Source: Reticulascus tulasneorum (Eukaryota > Ascomycota > Sordariomycetes > Glomerellales > Reticulascaceae). Taken from it: a stretch of DNA of 64,000 bases. Where the stretch lies: assembly GCA_001557505.1 (NCBI GenBank), contig LSAX01000006.1, positions 1,116,001-1,180,000 on the forward strand, written 5' to 3'. The position numbers and the translations under genes are program-made. Position 1 is the first letter of the stretch. The number at the start of each line of letters is the position of its first letter. The notes under the pieces were generated by a model. The model did no database searches, was not told the origin of the DNA, and saw only the letters and a program-made list of their open reading frames with translations. Positions 35,386-48,262 of the stretch are shown here, piece after piece.

Positions 35386-37247
35386 TTTTTCCTTTTCTCC
35401 CCCCCCCCCTGCATTTCGTGACGGTTCTCGGCCCCCCGTCCAGTTCAGCCTGATTTTGGCAAACGCGATGGCTTCTCCGCCTCTCTTCTGTCACACAAGC
35501 CCGTCTCTCCCCTGGAAACGTTCTAGAAATTCCACAACGCCCGTTTCCCCCAGCTCTCGCTTGTGGTATTTTATTGCTTTTTTCCCCCCCTCTGCCTTCC
35601 CCCTCTTCCCCCGGTATCGCTTAATTGCTTTTCTTCAGCAGAGCCTCCCGGGGTTGCCACGTTCACTACGACCTTTGACGTCAGTCCGGGGGAAAATCAA
35701 GATTTGAGTGCAACGAAGCGAGGGAAAACAACCAACAGCTCGGAAGGACCAACGGGAAGAGGAACCGAGTTCAGGTGACAATTGAAACCATGGCTCTCGA
35801 TCCGGAAAGCAAGATGAATACGGAACCAACAACGCTTAAATGAACATTGATTTTATTAAAATATTACTTATTATTTATTATGGTACATTTCCTCACAATG
35901 GCCATGCGCACGGCCATCCTGGAGCAGCCTGTCAAACGGCCGAAAGGGGACTGTACTTTATTACGCCTCAGCTACTTGTCTCCGGCCTTGTCTTTCTCCC
36001 ACGTTTTGCACGTCGGGGCTGGCCAGTTAGAGCCCTGGCCGACGGCTCCAACGCGGTGGTAGCGTCCTTCTTTGGCGGCGGAATCGTCCCCCGGAGCAAG
36101 GCCGACCCCAGAAGCTCATGGCGTCCTTGACTCGTACACCATGCCTCATTGGAAGCCCGTCGATGGCGGGCATTTCGTCCCTTTTTGGATGTCTGTCCGG
36201 ACCGCCCCGCAGCGTGTCTCGACTTTTGATTTCGAGAAGGGGTTGCTGGGTAATAATTTACGCTTGGATTGGGCGTCATCACGGGCTTACGTTACGAGTC
36301 TTGCTTGGATGCTTGGTGGAATGTCTTGCATCGCAATTTGCCCCAACCAACGTGCGCCGCGGTTGTCCTGAGCTTTACGAGGTTTGTCAAGGTCTCGAGG
36401 ACATCCAGTCCGGAGCATGCTACATGACAAGCAATAAGCCGTGTACGGGATGGGATGTCTTAGGGCGATGTCTTCAAAAAAGTCGTCCATCGCCCCAATG
36501 TGGGCAATTTCATTTCACCCACGGTACCATGTGGCTAATATGTACGTATGGCATGTCTACAGCCTCGCTGTAGCATTCCAGCATTGTACCTGCATGACAC
36601 CGAGCACTTGCGGTAACGTAGCAGCAAATTGATGCGCCGCACTCCGTGCACATCCTCGTTTCTAAACGTCAGGGACACCTCTTCTGCACCCTTCGTCTAG
36701 GTAAGTACCTCTGTATTTGTCAATTTCTCCGAGTCAGGGCAGGCTTGCTTCGCATGTGTGAGATGCCGGGCTTTGATGGTGCGTGTTCTTGTACGCACGT
36801 CCTGCATGTGCCAGCCAGCAGTGCCGGAACCAACTTGCCCTCCGTCAAGGCTGCCTCGTGGCAATGGAGCCGGGCCCATTGTCGGGAACACTGCGGCTCC
36901 TCGTCGGAATTCCTCACGTTAGAGCTTACTTACGCCCTATATTATTACTTGTGTAGTGTAGCGTGGTATACAAAGCTCTTGCGCGGCGATACATTCAAGG
37001 CACGTCGGCCGAAGACCAGCGAAGGTCCACCATCCAACTGCAAGTGGCTCCCCTTATTAAATCAACCAAGGTGAGATTCCCCTAGTTTGCTCCACGCTGG
37101 GTCAGACGCCAGCAACCATGTTGTTGGGGCCTATTCCTTATGGGTACAGGCATGTTCGGTATTCAACTGAGCAAGGAAGGAGTATCGCTGTCAGTTGTCA
37201 GAAAGGGTCTTTTGCGGGGTAGGACGGCATTTCCGTTGATCAGCGGA

Positions 37248-37312
37248 TATATAATAGAAAAAATTAAATAAGAGAAAATATTCAACAGCTTATTGATATT
37301 ATTTTATTGAGA
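37248..37312. other. AT-rich island
   Basis: About 65 bp of A/T-dominated sequence (AAAAAATTAAATAAGAG, TTGATATTATTTTATT) in balanced surroundings. No coding signal. Confidence 0.55.
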
Positions 37313-39179
37313 CTGTGGCGGGCGGGATGGAACCGTCGAGAGGATGAATGCACTGGCCAGGAGGAGGGGGAAGCTAGCGGTTGGTTCACCAACGCATGAA
37401 TGATCGTTGGGTAGAAGAGCTATTTCGCTGCATAACGAACGTCGATGGAACCCAACTCGGAACCCACTGTCCTTCTCTCGCCTTGACTCGACGCCCTCAC
37501 CCCCTCTGCATTGGAAGTTCGAGAACAGCTGCTGATCCACATTGGCAAAGGCAAAGATGCGCGAGCCGCAGCCTGGACAGCTTTCTCCACGTTTCGCGGT
37601 TCATCGCAGGGGAGAGCTATGCTGCCCCAAGATTGCCTCACTCTAAACCTCCAGGCGGCTTCCCACGCAGCTGGATCTCGATATTAAGGAGAAATCTCTC
37701 GATAGTGTTATTGCTGCTATTCTGGGTTTTCCGCCTCCACAGCCCCGAGGAATTACTGCGCATTCTCATTTCCCAACCAGGTCTCGCATGTGGTAACTGC
37801 TACCGCACAGTCCAAACGGGACGGGAGGATTGTAGCTATTGGCTTCTTCCCGCGCCCACCTGCCGTGCGGAATGAGGTGATTGACGATCCTAAAACTCCA
37901 AAAGGCTTTCCTATCCTAGACAACCGACATATCCCTTCTGGGAAGCTGGGGGAGAATCAAGACGCGGGAAACGAAAGAAAAAAGAGTTCAGACGGTCCAA
38001 GACGGATTGGTAGACGCGGGACAGAATGATACACTGCATTGACGAGACCCAGAGAAGAAGCTTGGCTGGAATTGATGCCGCTTCCTTCGCAACCGCTAAA
38101 ACTCACCAATCCGGAGCCACAGAAACCAGCCCCGGATTAACAGAACGTGGCCCAGGCCGTGGGGGAAGGAGGCCCGAAGTTCGGGTCCTGTTGGCGGTTG
38201 ACTGCGACGGCGGCTCGGAATGTTATGCTGGCACCTCGGGCAGGGACAGTGCGGTGCTGGGGAGGGCTTCACCGGTCGCCCAACGATGGACGGAACGTAG
38301 TCGAGGTACAATTTAACATATCCCTATTTCCCTGGTTATGAAAATCTGTATACCCATGTGCGTGGTTATAGCAGGGGACCTGCTCCGTTGTACAGTACTT
38401 ACAAACGGCTCGCGTCGCAGTCGAACTGAAGAATTGAACTTGCGCTGGAACTAATTACTACTGATATTGTGGCGCGCCTGTGCTTCTGCTTGCCAAGTCG
38501 CGGAAGCCCATTCGAATCTTGTGCCATGTGGAGAGGCGGGGGGGATTGTTCCCAGCAACCATGCTGACGGTGCTCTAGGTCAAGCCGAGGGAGCGAGAAG
38601 GAAGCCAGAGAGGCCTGCGAAGCGTCGAACCAGCTTCCCCGTGCCAGGGCGATACCTCGGTGGCTTTTGTCCCATTTTACGGGGAAGAGGATGCGGTAGT
38701 GCCCTTGGACAGTGCACAGATGTACCATCAGCAATGCCCAACCTTGCCAAACCATCTTCGGAACCTCGCTACAAACCGCGTACTACTAGTACTTCCCAGG
38801 GTGGTGCTCCTTTCGGTGAAATTGGCCCCCAGTCGAAGCGAAACGTTCAGGCGTCGAGATGCCTACCACAACCCCCCCTTTGTGGCCTGCCAAACCGACC
38901 GGTTGGGTTCCGGCATACTTCCCCGGGGGAAGCCACACGACAAGGGGGTGCCCGGCAGGTGCTGGCTCAAGCGAGGGAGGGGGGGCCACGGGGGGAACAC
39001 CACAAAGACGCGAACGCGCTGGGATGGTGATAACGCGATATGAGATGGCTTGTTGAGGAGGAGGGGGGGGCCAGAGCCATTACGGTGTCGAACTGGTGGG
39101 TGAGATTACGGCTCTATGGGGAGGGAGTGGTTGACGAAAATGCTGGCCAAATGGGGACAACCAGAACCGGGTCATGGAA

Positions 39180-39230
39180 TAAAATAAATAAGACACCAAT
39201 ATTTTAAACATATTCGAATATTTTACCAAG
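39180..39230. other. AT-rich island
   Basis: About 50 bp with AATAAAATAAATAAG and ATATTCGAATATTTTACC. It contains the palindrome ATATTCGAATAT. No coding signal. Confidence 0.55.
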
Positions 39231-40092
39231 TTTATCTTCGCAATAAATCCCAAAAGGGCCGACGACCCAAGCGCCTTTGCTGACGCCCCGTGACATTTCT
39301 CTTCACGTTTCCCAACAATACAAGTACAATCGTAACGTAGGTAGGTAGTTTATCGTGGGCTGCCCCCCCACCTGATGGCACATTGGGAATAAAAATATGT
39401 ACAAACGAAAACACGCCCCCAAAATAAAATCGAAAAAAAACCCCCAGATATGGGTGTGAATAATTTTATGAACCTGCAGCTTCGCACACGAATATCTGCC
39501 AATCACACCGCGACTCTTTTTGTGATGTGATGGGATGGCGAGCACAAAATGCGGCCACCCAATTGTGCGGCGGGAATAAAATGGGATAATGCACGAATGG
39601 GGGCGCGGCGCTTGACGCTCTCTTGTTGCTTGTGGTTGGCGCACGGCGCCTGGGGGGTTCCTGGGGGGCGAGGGGTTGCGACTGGTTACACTGGTTACTT
39701 GTCACGGTGGGATGGTCCTGTGACGAAGACTGTGATGGTTATGTATATCGGCCGTACGATTTCTGAAAGGGTCTTTTGGGTGTGTAGCCGCAGCGTCAAC
39801 TTTACCACAACTTGTGACTCGTTGATGTTGGACTTGCCGCCGATGGAGGCGCTGCTGTTGATCAGCGGACCGTAGATAGCGGTTAGGCCCGGTCGTTTCG
39901 GGCCACCTCGATGCCGCATTAGAAGAGACATCATGATGGGAATAAGTGACTTTCGCATTTTGACGACTGCAGAGACATGAGGGTCCGGAAGGACATCTCA
40001 CGATACCTCAGTCGAGCACTACGGTACAAGCCTCCCCCACAAGCGCCGAAGCAAGACATGCTGCATCACCAGGCGCTCGACAACCTCCCTAA

Positions 40093-42150
40093 CTAGTCCT
40101 TCTTAGCAGCCTCACCACCGCCGACTCTTCGGAACTTCCTCTTATCCTTCCTGTTCATCCTCGTGCGATCTCTAGTCCCCTTGCCGCCCTCCCAGAACCC
40201 CTTGCCCTTTCTGCCAATGACGCTCCTCCCGCAGAAACCACACGCTTCGACGGCGTAGTTCTGCTCGCGACTGCACCACCCGCATATCATGCGGTTCGCC
40301 CACTCGTTGATGTGGTCCTCCGCTGCGTCGTGGCACTTGTCGCACGGATACACCTTGCTGCAGCATGAGAAGCGGAACCAGCGGTACGAGCGGCGGTAGT
40401 GGCTGCATGCCCCGCGGCTCGGAAGGGGATCGCCGGCGTGCAGGCCGAGTTTTTCCTGCTTGCGGCGCGGGCCGGAAGTCGGGGGCGGCATGGACCCGGC
40501 TGTTATGGCGAGGAATTTAACCTCGGGGATCTTGAAAGTGAATTTGCTGTGGCATTCGCGGCAGACGTTGGTGGTGGTTTCGCCCCTGACGGAAACGAGA
40601 CCCGGGCTTGCAGTAGAGCATTTTGCGCAGACGGGCACAAAGGTGCTTGGTAGCATGTCGGCGACTGTGCAGCCTGACAAGTCGATGAAGGCAGCTCGGG
40701 TCGAGTTCTGGTGCACCAGCTGCTGGCGGTAGTTCACGGCCAATGTAGATGCGCATTTGCGGCAGGTCTCCGTTTTCTCAACTTCATTCTTGAGGCCAGT
40801 GACTTCGTTGATGGTCTTGCATCTCCCACATTTGACACTGATACTCAGAATGGAGACTGAGAACAGCTCAATGCCATGCAATTCGATAGATGGGAATGAC
40901 ATGGCCGTTCCACGATCAGCTGTAAGCCCAGATGACAAGGTAGGTGGTTCCGCGGCCAGAGCAGCCCCTCCTTCGTCCGATTCTTCCTCTGAATCGCTGG
41001 TAGAATCATCATCTGATGAGCTGCCGGCCTCCCCTCCGTACTGTAGATTCCACTCAGGAGGTCGTGGTATGACCTGGATATGGCTACGATTGTCATCTAA
41101 ACCTTGAACCTCATGTGCCTTTTGCTTGTCTTGACCTGGCACTGCCTGTTCTGCCTTCGGCTCAGGATCAGCCGGTGGTTTTAGGGGAGCCTGAGCCTGC
41201 TTGGCCAAGATATGAATATTCTGGGCAAGGTAGTTGAGATGGCTCATTAGAGTCATCTGCTTCTGCTCAGCCGCTCGTTGGATGAAGAGCTCCTCTACGG
41301 GCTCCGCATCACGAGACTCAACTTCATTCAGCTGGATGCGAATTGGTTGCAGCGGGTAGAGTAAGGGGATGATGAGATGAAGCGTCTTCACCGCCTGCAG
41401 GCTGGACGGTAGCTCAAAACGCCGCTTTGGCTCGATCGGCAATGTGTACACGATCCCATCCCCTGACTTGCGATAGAGAGCCAACCGTCCCATTCTCGTC
41501 TCGATCTGCCGGGTCTCCTGTGCTCTCCTAGCTTTGGCTTCGGCAATCTGCTCTCTGGTGAATGACTCTACCGGCACATAGCGTTTCACAGGCTGGGCAA
41601 GCGCAGGTGCCGGTGCGGTAGAAACCTGCGATGCTTGAGGGGAAGGCGTAGAGCTCCCGGCAGTCACATGCCTAGTATCCTTGAAGGACACAAGCTTCAC
41701 TGTCTCGACTTTCTGCTCGGACAGGTAGCTCTCCAAGTTCTTGTCCAGAGCATTGGTGAGTGCTAGAAGAGTCGCACCTCGCTTTTCCTCCACCAACTTC
41801 GCCCATCCCTTCTCAACGTTGATGCTGAAACCCCGTGGGATGTTCTTGTTCCTCACATGAAGCACCGGAACTTCCTCCGGATAGGCTGCAGGAACTCGTA
41901 GATCGCACTCTAGATAGTCCAGCTCAAATGGGAAGTCTGGATCTGATGGCTTGAGCCTGAAAACCAACGAAGTGCCGCCGTCGACAGCTGACTCCTTTGG
42001 TGAAAAGCGACGCCTCAGCTGGCCAAGCTGGTACGTCCTTGGGTCCTGAGTCTGGGATTCAGGCACAGGTTTAGGAACGATCCGAGAAGTGGAAGGCTCC
42101 GCCACGGCTTGCTGGTTGCTGCCGACGCCTTTGCCCCTGATTGGAATCAT
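40093..42150 (-). CDS. CHY-type zinc-finger protein with RWD-like N-terminal half
   Basis: A single-exon 685-aa protein. Residues about 579-640 form a CHY zinc finger: C-SHY, then FSCC, CDKCHD, H, and ICGWCSREQ with a final C-GFCGR. The tail is very basic (GKGF-EGGKGTRDRTRM, then KDKRKFRR) and could bind nucleic acid or act as a nuclear signal. Before the finger lie further paired cysteines (CGRC, CRKC, CAKC, CREC), which could fold into one or two additional zinc sites. The N-terminal part has two stretches resembling RWD/UBC-like sheets (near FPFELDYLECDLRVP-YP and FELPSSLQAVKTLHLIIPLLYP). CHY proteins in other eukaryotes include ubiquitin ligases and mitochondrial zinc handlers, so a ubiquitin link is a guess. 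The first in-frame ATG is 42150; the open frame upstream has no ATG. Confidence 0.88.
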   Translation of the reverse strand: MIPIRGKGVGSNQQAVAEPSTSRIVPKPVPESQTQDPRTYQLGQLRRRFSPKESAVDGGTSLVFRLKPSDPDFPFELDYLECDLRVPAAYPEEVPVLHVRNKNIPRGFSINVEKGWAKLVEEKRGATLLALTNALDKNLESYLSEQKVETVKLVSFKDTRHVTAGSSTPSPQASQVSTAPAPALAQPVKRYVPVESFTREQIAEAKARRAQETRQIETRMGRLALYRKSGDGIVYTLPIEPKRRFELPSSLQAVKTLHLIIPLLYPLQPIRIQLNEVESRDAEPVEELFIQRAAEQKQMTLMSHLNYLAQNIHILAKQAQAPLKPPADPEPKAEQAVPGQDKQKAHEVQGLDDNRSHIQVIPRPPEWNLQYGGEAGSSSDDDSTSDSEEESDEGGAALAAEPPTLSSGLTADRGTAMSFPSIELHGIELFSVSILSISVKCGRCKTINEVTGLKNEVEKTETCRKCASTLAVNYRQQLVHQNSTRAAFIDLSGCTVADMLPSTFVPVCAKCSTASPGLVSVRGETTTNVCRECHSKFTFKIPEVKFLAITAGSMPPPTSGPRRKQEKLGLHAGDPLPSRGACSHYRRSYRWFRFSCCSKVYPCDKCHDAAEDHINEWANRMICGWCSREQNYAVEACGFCGRSVIGRKGKGFWEGGKGTRDRTRMNRKDKRKFRRVGGGEAAKKD

Positions 42151-45100
42151 GGTAACGTTATTAGGAAATGAAATCGCGACAAGGAGAATGCTCAAATAAA
42201 CTGATGAGCTGAACTGATAAAAAATGCAAACAAGCAACTGGAGCTGCGGGGAAGTCGCGGGGTGCTACAAGGCAATTGCAGTCTGTAGCCAAAGGATCAA
42301 AGTGGGTGAGTAGATGTTTCTCTCTAATTTTCGGGCAAGATATTCGATAGAAATATCAAGTTGCCATCGGGTGGCAATTCCTCTCGGTGCAAAATGAGCA
42401 TCGCCGCAACGCTTGGAGTTGAACCCAGTTTTGCGATATGACTCAGATGTGCTGCATCAGGAATGCGCAGCGGCAAAGTACCGGACTACAAGACAGCATA
42501 ACGGGAATTGGTGCTGCCAGCTACCAATTCTGCTAGTAGGTGTTTTTTGTACATCTGCGTAGCAACTTGAGCCTGCTTTACCCAGCATTGGCATTCATGA
42601 AACTTCGACTCATACTCTCTATTTCGGAAGCCCATGAGAGGAAGAAGTGCGCTAGGCACTGCAGTGACTGTCCTTGAAGGAGTCATCTGCGCTTTGTGGG
42701 ACTAATTGTCCACTTCATGGATCTTACAGCGGAGTTTAGCATCGGGCATTTGTCGGTAGCTTGACGATCAATCCACGATCCCGATGCAGCGTATTTACTA
42801 AGGCTTATGGCGTGCATCAATGCAACTTGAACTGGAAGACGGGTACAGTCAGTTGATGCCCTGTATTCCAGTGCAACCCTTTATTTATTTGTACCTCAGA
42901 CTCAATCCAGAAACCGCAACATCACAACAGATGAATGTCGCCATGCACTTTTCAAGTCAATGTAGTATAGCAGCTGTCAATGTTAAAATATGGATATGGC
43001 TGCGCTCTGAAATCAAACCCCCGATGTTACGGTGTGAGCAACTCTGCTGGAACAGGCCGCATTGCCCGCTGCCGTTTAGTTAGTGGGACACGGGGTCTTG
43101 TCTCCGGAGTCTCAAAAGTTGGGTTATACCGCGCCCCGTTCCCCGATCCGACCATGAAGCGGTGGTGCTTCCGTGGGAACATGGCCGAATAAATACTCGC
43201 ATCTCCGTATAGCAAAATCCACGCTCGGGTTCACGGTAACCAGAGCCGATATCTGGTAGACCAAGCAAACCCTATATAATTGCCTTTATAGCACTTGTCA
43301 CCAACTTCGACCATGAAGTACCTACCTGCCCAGGCTGCAAATACACCCAACCCTCCCCACTCTTCCCACGTGCGCACCAGCCATTTAACCAGATTGCCTC
43401 ATCCCTTCCTCCGATATTGACTCCAGGTACGGATGCGGTCGAGCGCAGAACCAGGTACAGCCGGGGGTCGGTAGTGAAACTCGAGCCTGCAGACGGACCG
43501 AGCCAGTGGATCAGTTTAGCCCAGGCCAATCTACCAAAGGCCCGAGACAGAGGCGGTCGGGGAATATATCCTGCAGCTCTCGAAGCCTCGTGGGCGTTCT
43601 GAGGGGTCTGGAATCGTGGCTGCTGCTCCCGAGATACTCTTTTGCCTGAATTGGGGCACAGTCGATGACCGCTGGAGGCGTGGATATTGGCCGCTATACA
43701 AGCTTGAACTATGTCGCAGCCTTCCATTCAAGTTTTGAGACTTCGAGAATAAAGAGATTGTCCACCTGATCAGAAGGGATATAGGGCAGATATAAGAGCT
43801 TGCGTCAGCTCTGATAGAGGCAAGATACCTAGCCGTCTGCCAGCAAGAACGTTGCAGAATGACCGCGTCTCGGCTCTAAATACCCGACGTTCTGGTGCCC
43901 ATCGTGGACTTTAACCGTCGGCAGGGCGCTTCCTTCACAGCTGACTATATGAATCATCCGGAACCCAAGGCGCAAGACTCCTTGCCGCCTCACCACTATC
44001 TCTTGACCGGCAAACTGACCGGTCAGAGAATATATCTAAATGCCTTGAGACAGGAATAAACCCAAAATTCTCAAGTCGGCCGGCCGTACACTTGCAACTG
44101 AATCCGGGACCATGGTGGTCTGCAAAACGTTACGACCGTTCCCGAGTGACCTAGACATGCCTCTAGGCTCCATCTGCGGCCAAGCGGGTACAAAGAAGCA
44201 TACTTGCTTGCGTCCATCCCGTATGGAAAGACTGTTCCCATCCCTCTTGATTGACATGCGCGAGCTGCAGAGCAATGCCTGCATGCAACGCGAGGTGATA
44301 GCTTTCTCGACATGAAGCACAGGCAGGTAATCGTTGATACTGGCCAGCCAGGTGGATTCTGGGAGATTGTTGAGGACCGAAGCCACTCATACTGGGGCGT
44401 AAAATGGACCAAGTGATGCCCAACATCCGACAAACAGTATCCGGGGTCAGATAGTCGCAGCCTGACAAAGCATGTGCAGCTGAATCAAACGCGGTGACCT
44501 TGATGAAGTGTACAATGCCCAGGTCTGCGGACCTGATAAGTGATCGACAACCAGACCGAGAGGATTACCTTGGGGCTCATATCATTTGTCGCCTCATGAT
44601 GGCATCGTCTCGTATCATCGTCTGCAGGGTAGCCAGTGACCACTGGTCACTCGCCGTCCGATATCTGAAAGTCGAACAAAATCCAGGCAACGTACTTGTA
44701 CATTCAGCAGCCCCGTTCCAGTACTGCATCTCTGGTTGGAGATCGATCATGAGCAGAGGCAACCTGGGATGGGTGGCACGTCGAAAGCAAGCACGGCAGA
44801 CGCCAATGCAGGCTAGATGTCTCTAGCCACGAAAAAGCCAGACCCGCCACGTACCGGACCGCCTCCGCAAGGCCAATGACAAAAGACGCGACCACATGCT
44901 CGTATGCGACAACGGGCCATCGTCAATGGTCGGGGAACACAACGGATGCGCCTGGCCTGCTTCCTCACCTAGGCCAGCAGACCACCGCCGGCGGGCTGGC
45001 GATAGGTGAGGAATGATGCGGGAGATGCAGCGATTGTTTGCCCGACCGAAGAGGCAGCCCACCAAAATGCCAGCGAATTTTGTCACTTGTGCTTGTTCTT

Positions 45101-48100
45101 TTCACCTATTGTTAGTCACGCTCAGCCTCGACACGCGGAAACGAAGCTAGGTAGGTAGGCATTAGGAATTGCCGAACGCTCCTCGCTCACAGATAGGGAC
45201 GATCGTATCTGGCTCGTGAGGATCCTGCTTTGGGCGGCGGGCCTGCCAGCTCATCAGTCTACCGACCTGGTGACCACGGGCTTATGCAAGTCCAAGTCAG
45301 CCTTTCGAGCGGTGAGGGAGGTATTGGAATGTGGGAGGGTACGTGGGACGCCGTTCCGGGGCGAAACGGTGGGGGAGGGAAGCGAAACGGAGTTTGGGGG
45401 AGAGGCTGATTGGAACGGTTGACGAGACTGCTGCATGATATGTGGAAGTTTAATTCATAGGTTTTTTATTCGAATATATCTTTTTCCGAATATTCTCATT
45501 CGACACGCCCCCCTCGGCGGCAATTCTGATAAACCCAGAGAATGGGAATTGCACCATCCTGCAGATGACGTTTTCCATATCCAAAGATGCCTTCATTGCT
45601 TTTTCCCAGGTGCCAGCCTCTCGCTCCGCCATACCTTCTTTGCCTTGGAGCAGTCAACTAGCCAAGTGGGCTAGTGGCGCCCAGTACCGTTGTCGCGTGG
45701 GGGATCCCTCTGGCGCCATAGGCTATCTCACTATCTCGCCAGCCAGCATCAAGCAGTGACAGATATCACCTATGGTCGTCGAAATAGAGAGCAATCCCCA
45801 AGCTACCAAAAAAGAAAAGATTAATATTTAATATTCATTTGTTATTTCTCTTTCGCTTGGCACCCCCCAAAGTACCCTTTCTCTGGGAAAACAAGATCCC
45901 TCTGTCCAAGGATCCGGGATGATTCGAAAATATGCAGGATATGGACATGTGCTCGTACAGGCCGCGCGACTCGATGCATCGCATCCAGTGGAAGTGTGAG
46001 TCAGCTCCGCAGGGGCCATCTCAGCAGTCTTCAGAAAGCCGGAATAGCCCCATGGATTGGATCTGAACGAATAAGCTAAAGGTACGGATTACCTCGTAGT
46101 CGGTACGGAGAATGCGGAGAACCCCATCCATTTGCCCATTCAGTCAGTCGGCTGGATGGGCTGTGCTGGGTACGTGATGAGTCGATTCCAGCACCGCCGC
46201 AGCTCCCAGCCAGCCGTGGCTCGGGCATTCGCCTCTCTGCTCTTAGTGGTCGGCGGATGCCTGCCTGATGCCTGGAACCATCGGTTACAGGCGGGGTCCG
46301 GCATCGAATCGTCTGGGTGATGCTATCGTCAACTTACTCATCCTGATACAGCGGGGGATGATTCACAGCTCCATTCATTGACTAAGAATCCATGGGCATT
46401 AACTCCTAGTTTTAACGCCGCTTGAGCATGTACAGTACATGCTTCTCGTTTTCTGTAAGGATCTGGGGCAATCCCCGGTCGAATAAGCTAAGAAACCTGG
46501 GGTTATCTCCGTATCATTGAACTAGGACACGGCTTGGTAGAGTTGGTGTGTACCAAACCCCGAAGCCACCAAGATACCGTCTGGCCAACGAAAACAACAC
46601 GCCGGGATACCGTTCTCTATCAGACTCACCTGATTAGTCTGGCATCAAGCTAGCCTCCAGATGCACTTTCAAGCGGCTCGGTGTAGTATCAGACATGGCA
46701 GAACGTGCTCCCAGCCTACTGTTCAAAACATGTGCTTCCTAGCATACAGTAACGTCTCAGCCATATTTTGGCGCAAGACCAATTTCTTCAAGCGTGTTGC
46801 TTTTGTCGCGTAGCCCAACAACACCTGAGAGTCAGCTCCCGAAGCACAAGTCCATGATCCGCCGCTTGCAGAATGATGCCATCTTGTCTCTGCATTGCGC
46901 TCGCGCCCCGTCGTTGGAGTCCCAGGAACGGCTTCATAAACCGCCCTGCTGAAGAGTCCATGCGACCCCGGGTCCTTCCATCGTCAACCCCAAAGCCCGG
47001 ACGTCATGCAGCCTAGGACCTGTCTGTCGGGTTGGGGGTCAGATCCCCGAAGTTGGTATTCTCCTTTCTTTTCCCTCTGAAGATTCCTGGTCTAGTGTCT
47101 TCATGGTCCTCGCCAATCAGACTCCAGACCAACCGAGCGTGGGGGTTGTTGTTCGCCTTCATCACATATTCCCCCTGCGTCCCCCAGACCATCAAATCCA
47201 GCCGCCACCAAGAACCTCATGGTTTCTGGATACCGAAATAAGCAGGGGCTAGCGAATGGCGACAGAGGAGGGCCGCATCTTCCCTCCCGTCCCGCTCGTT
47301 GAAGGAATCTCACTCTGCAAGCCACTATCCCAGGCGGTCCTGTGGCTGCTTATCCTCGTTGACCAGCCTTGTTCAACCAATTTGCCCCCATCTGTTCTTC
47401 AGGAAACCGACAGCTTGGTAGAGCTTTGACGAGTGTTTCATCCTGTCCGCGGAGATGAGATTGGCCCTAGTCCTTCTTGACTCCTCGAGGCTGCCAGAGG
47501 TTGGGGGTGCCCGGGACCGAACTAAGCCCAGGGTCTGATTGTGGTCTGTCATCGAATTTCGCTTTCCCGTGGCGGCTTCTGGCATATCCCTTGCAATACG
47601 GACTGCATTTTAGAAAGTTCCCATCTTAGAGATGTGATAGCGGCGTGCCGCACATTTCATTCTCATTAGCGTTTGTTTATATTTTGGTTCAAAAGACATC
47701 CAGGGACCTGCACGCCTCAGAATCACCCGTGATCGACAGAACTAAACCCTTCAGATGACCCTCCTAGTTGGTCTCTTGACCGGCTAGCCACATCGATAGT
47801 CTCAGGCAGTTCACTAGACGCTATCTGATAACCGCACGCTATCATCACCAATCTTGCAGATTCATCGCCGTATCTTGCAGATCCATCACGGGCCGTATCT
47901 TCGTGATGAAGCATGGCGTCCAGCACTACATCTCCAGTCTAGCTGCTAAGATACACAGGAGTAGTCTGTAGTTACGTACTTATTTTGGACTGCCCAACTG
48001 TTGTTAACTCGCCTTGCTCGCCATGACAGCCCTAGGACCATTGGTACTCGTTGTGACATCATCATCTCAGGGGCTGCAGCAGTGGGGAGAAGAACGGGGA

Positions 48101-48262
48101 GACAGAATGAGTGACATGACGATTCGAGCTCCTATCTAGCAACCTGCAAATTAAACGTACGCTGCCATCCTCCATATGTGCAAGCTAGTTCGGAATGTAG
48201 CATTTGTAGCCGAAAATTGGTCCCGTACAACGTTCGTTCCCCATACTGTGATGCCTCAAACA
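42151..48262. other. Intergenic region, no recognisable gene
   Basis: About 6.1 kb with no assignable frame. Minus-strand frames around 44036-44895 look slightly protein-like (FVIGLAEAVRYVAGLAFSW, DLQPEMQYWNG) but sit in different frames with stops between them and match nothing I know. Two AT-rich islands lie at 45442-45500 and 45819-45848. A short TAGGTAGGTAGG run is near 45150. Confidence 0.5.
45819..45848. other. AT-rich island sharing a 15-mer with 35354-35368
   Basis: The 15-mer TTAATATTTAATATT at 45821-45835 is identical to one at 35354-35368, about 10 kb away. Both are followed by a pyrimidine-rich stretch and a run of C. Another AT-rich patch (45442-45500) lies 350 bp to the left. 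Confidence 0.55.

Larger units (their letters stand above)
33616..40092. other. Intergenic region, no recognisable gene
   Basis: About 6.5 kb between the MFS gene and the CHY zinc-finger gene. No frame can be tied to a family. It holds a 16-bp perfect palindrome (34855-34870), AT-rich islands (35352-35385, 35843-35882, 37248-37312, 39180-39230), a C10 run near 35400, and FseI-type GGCCGGCC repeats. No tRNA or mobile-element termini were seen. Confidence 0.55.

Noticed and set aside
42151..42237. Extended CHY protein start with a hydrophobic leader
   Set aside because: The upstream codon is TTG, not ATG; the first in-frame ATG is 42150 with a good context.
42405..42425. tRNA-like T-loop on the minus strand
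   Set aside because: The T stem does not pair fully and no other tRNA arms are visible.
44036..44895. Possible decayed gene on the minus strand
   Set aside because: Protein-like pieces lie in different frames separated by stops and match no family I recognise.
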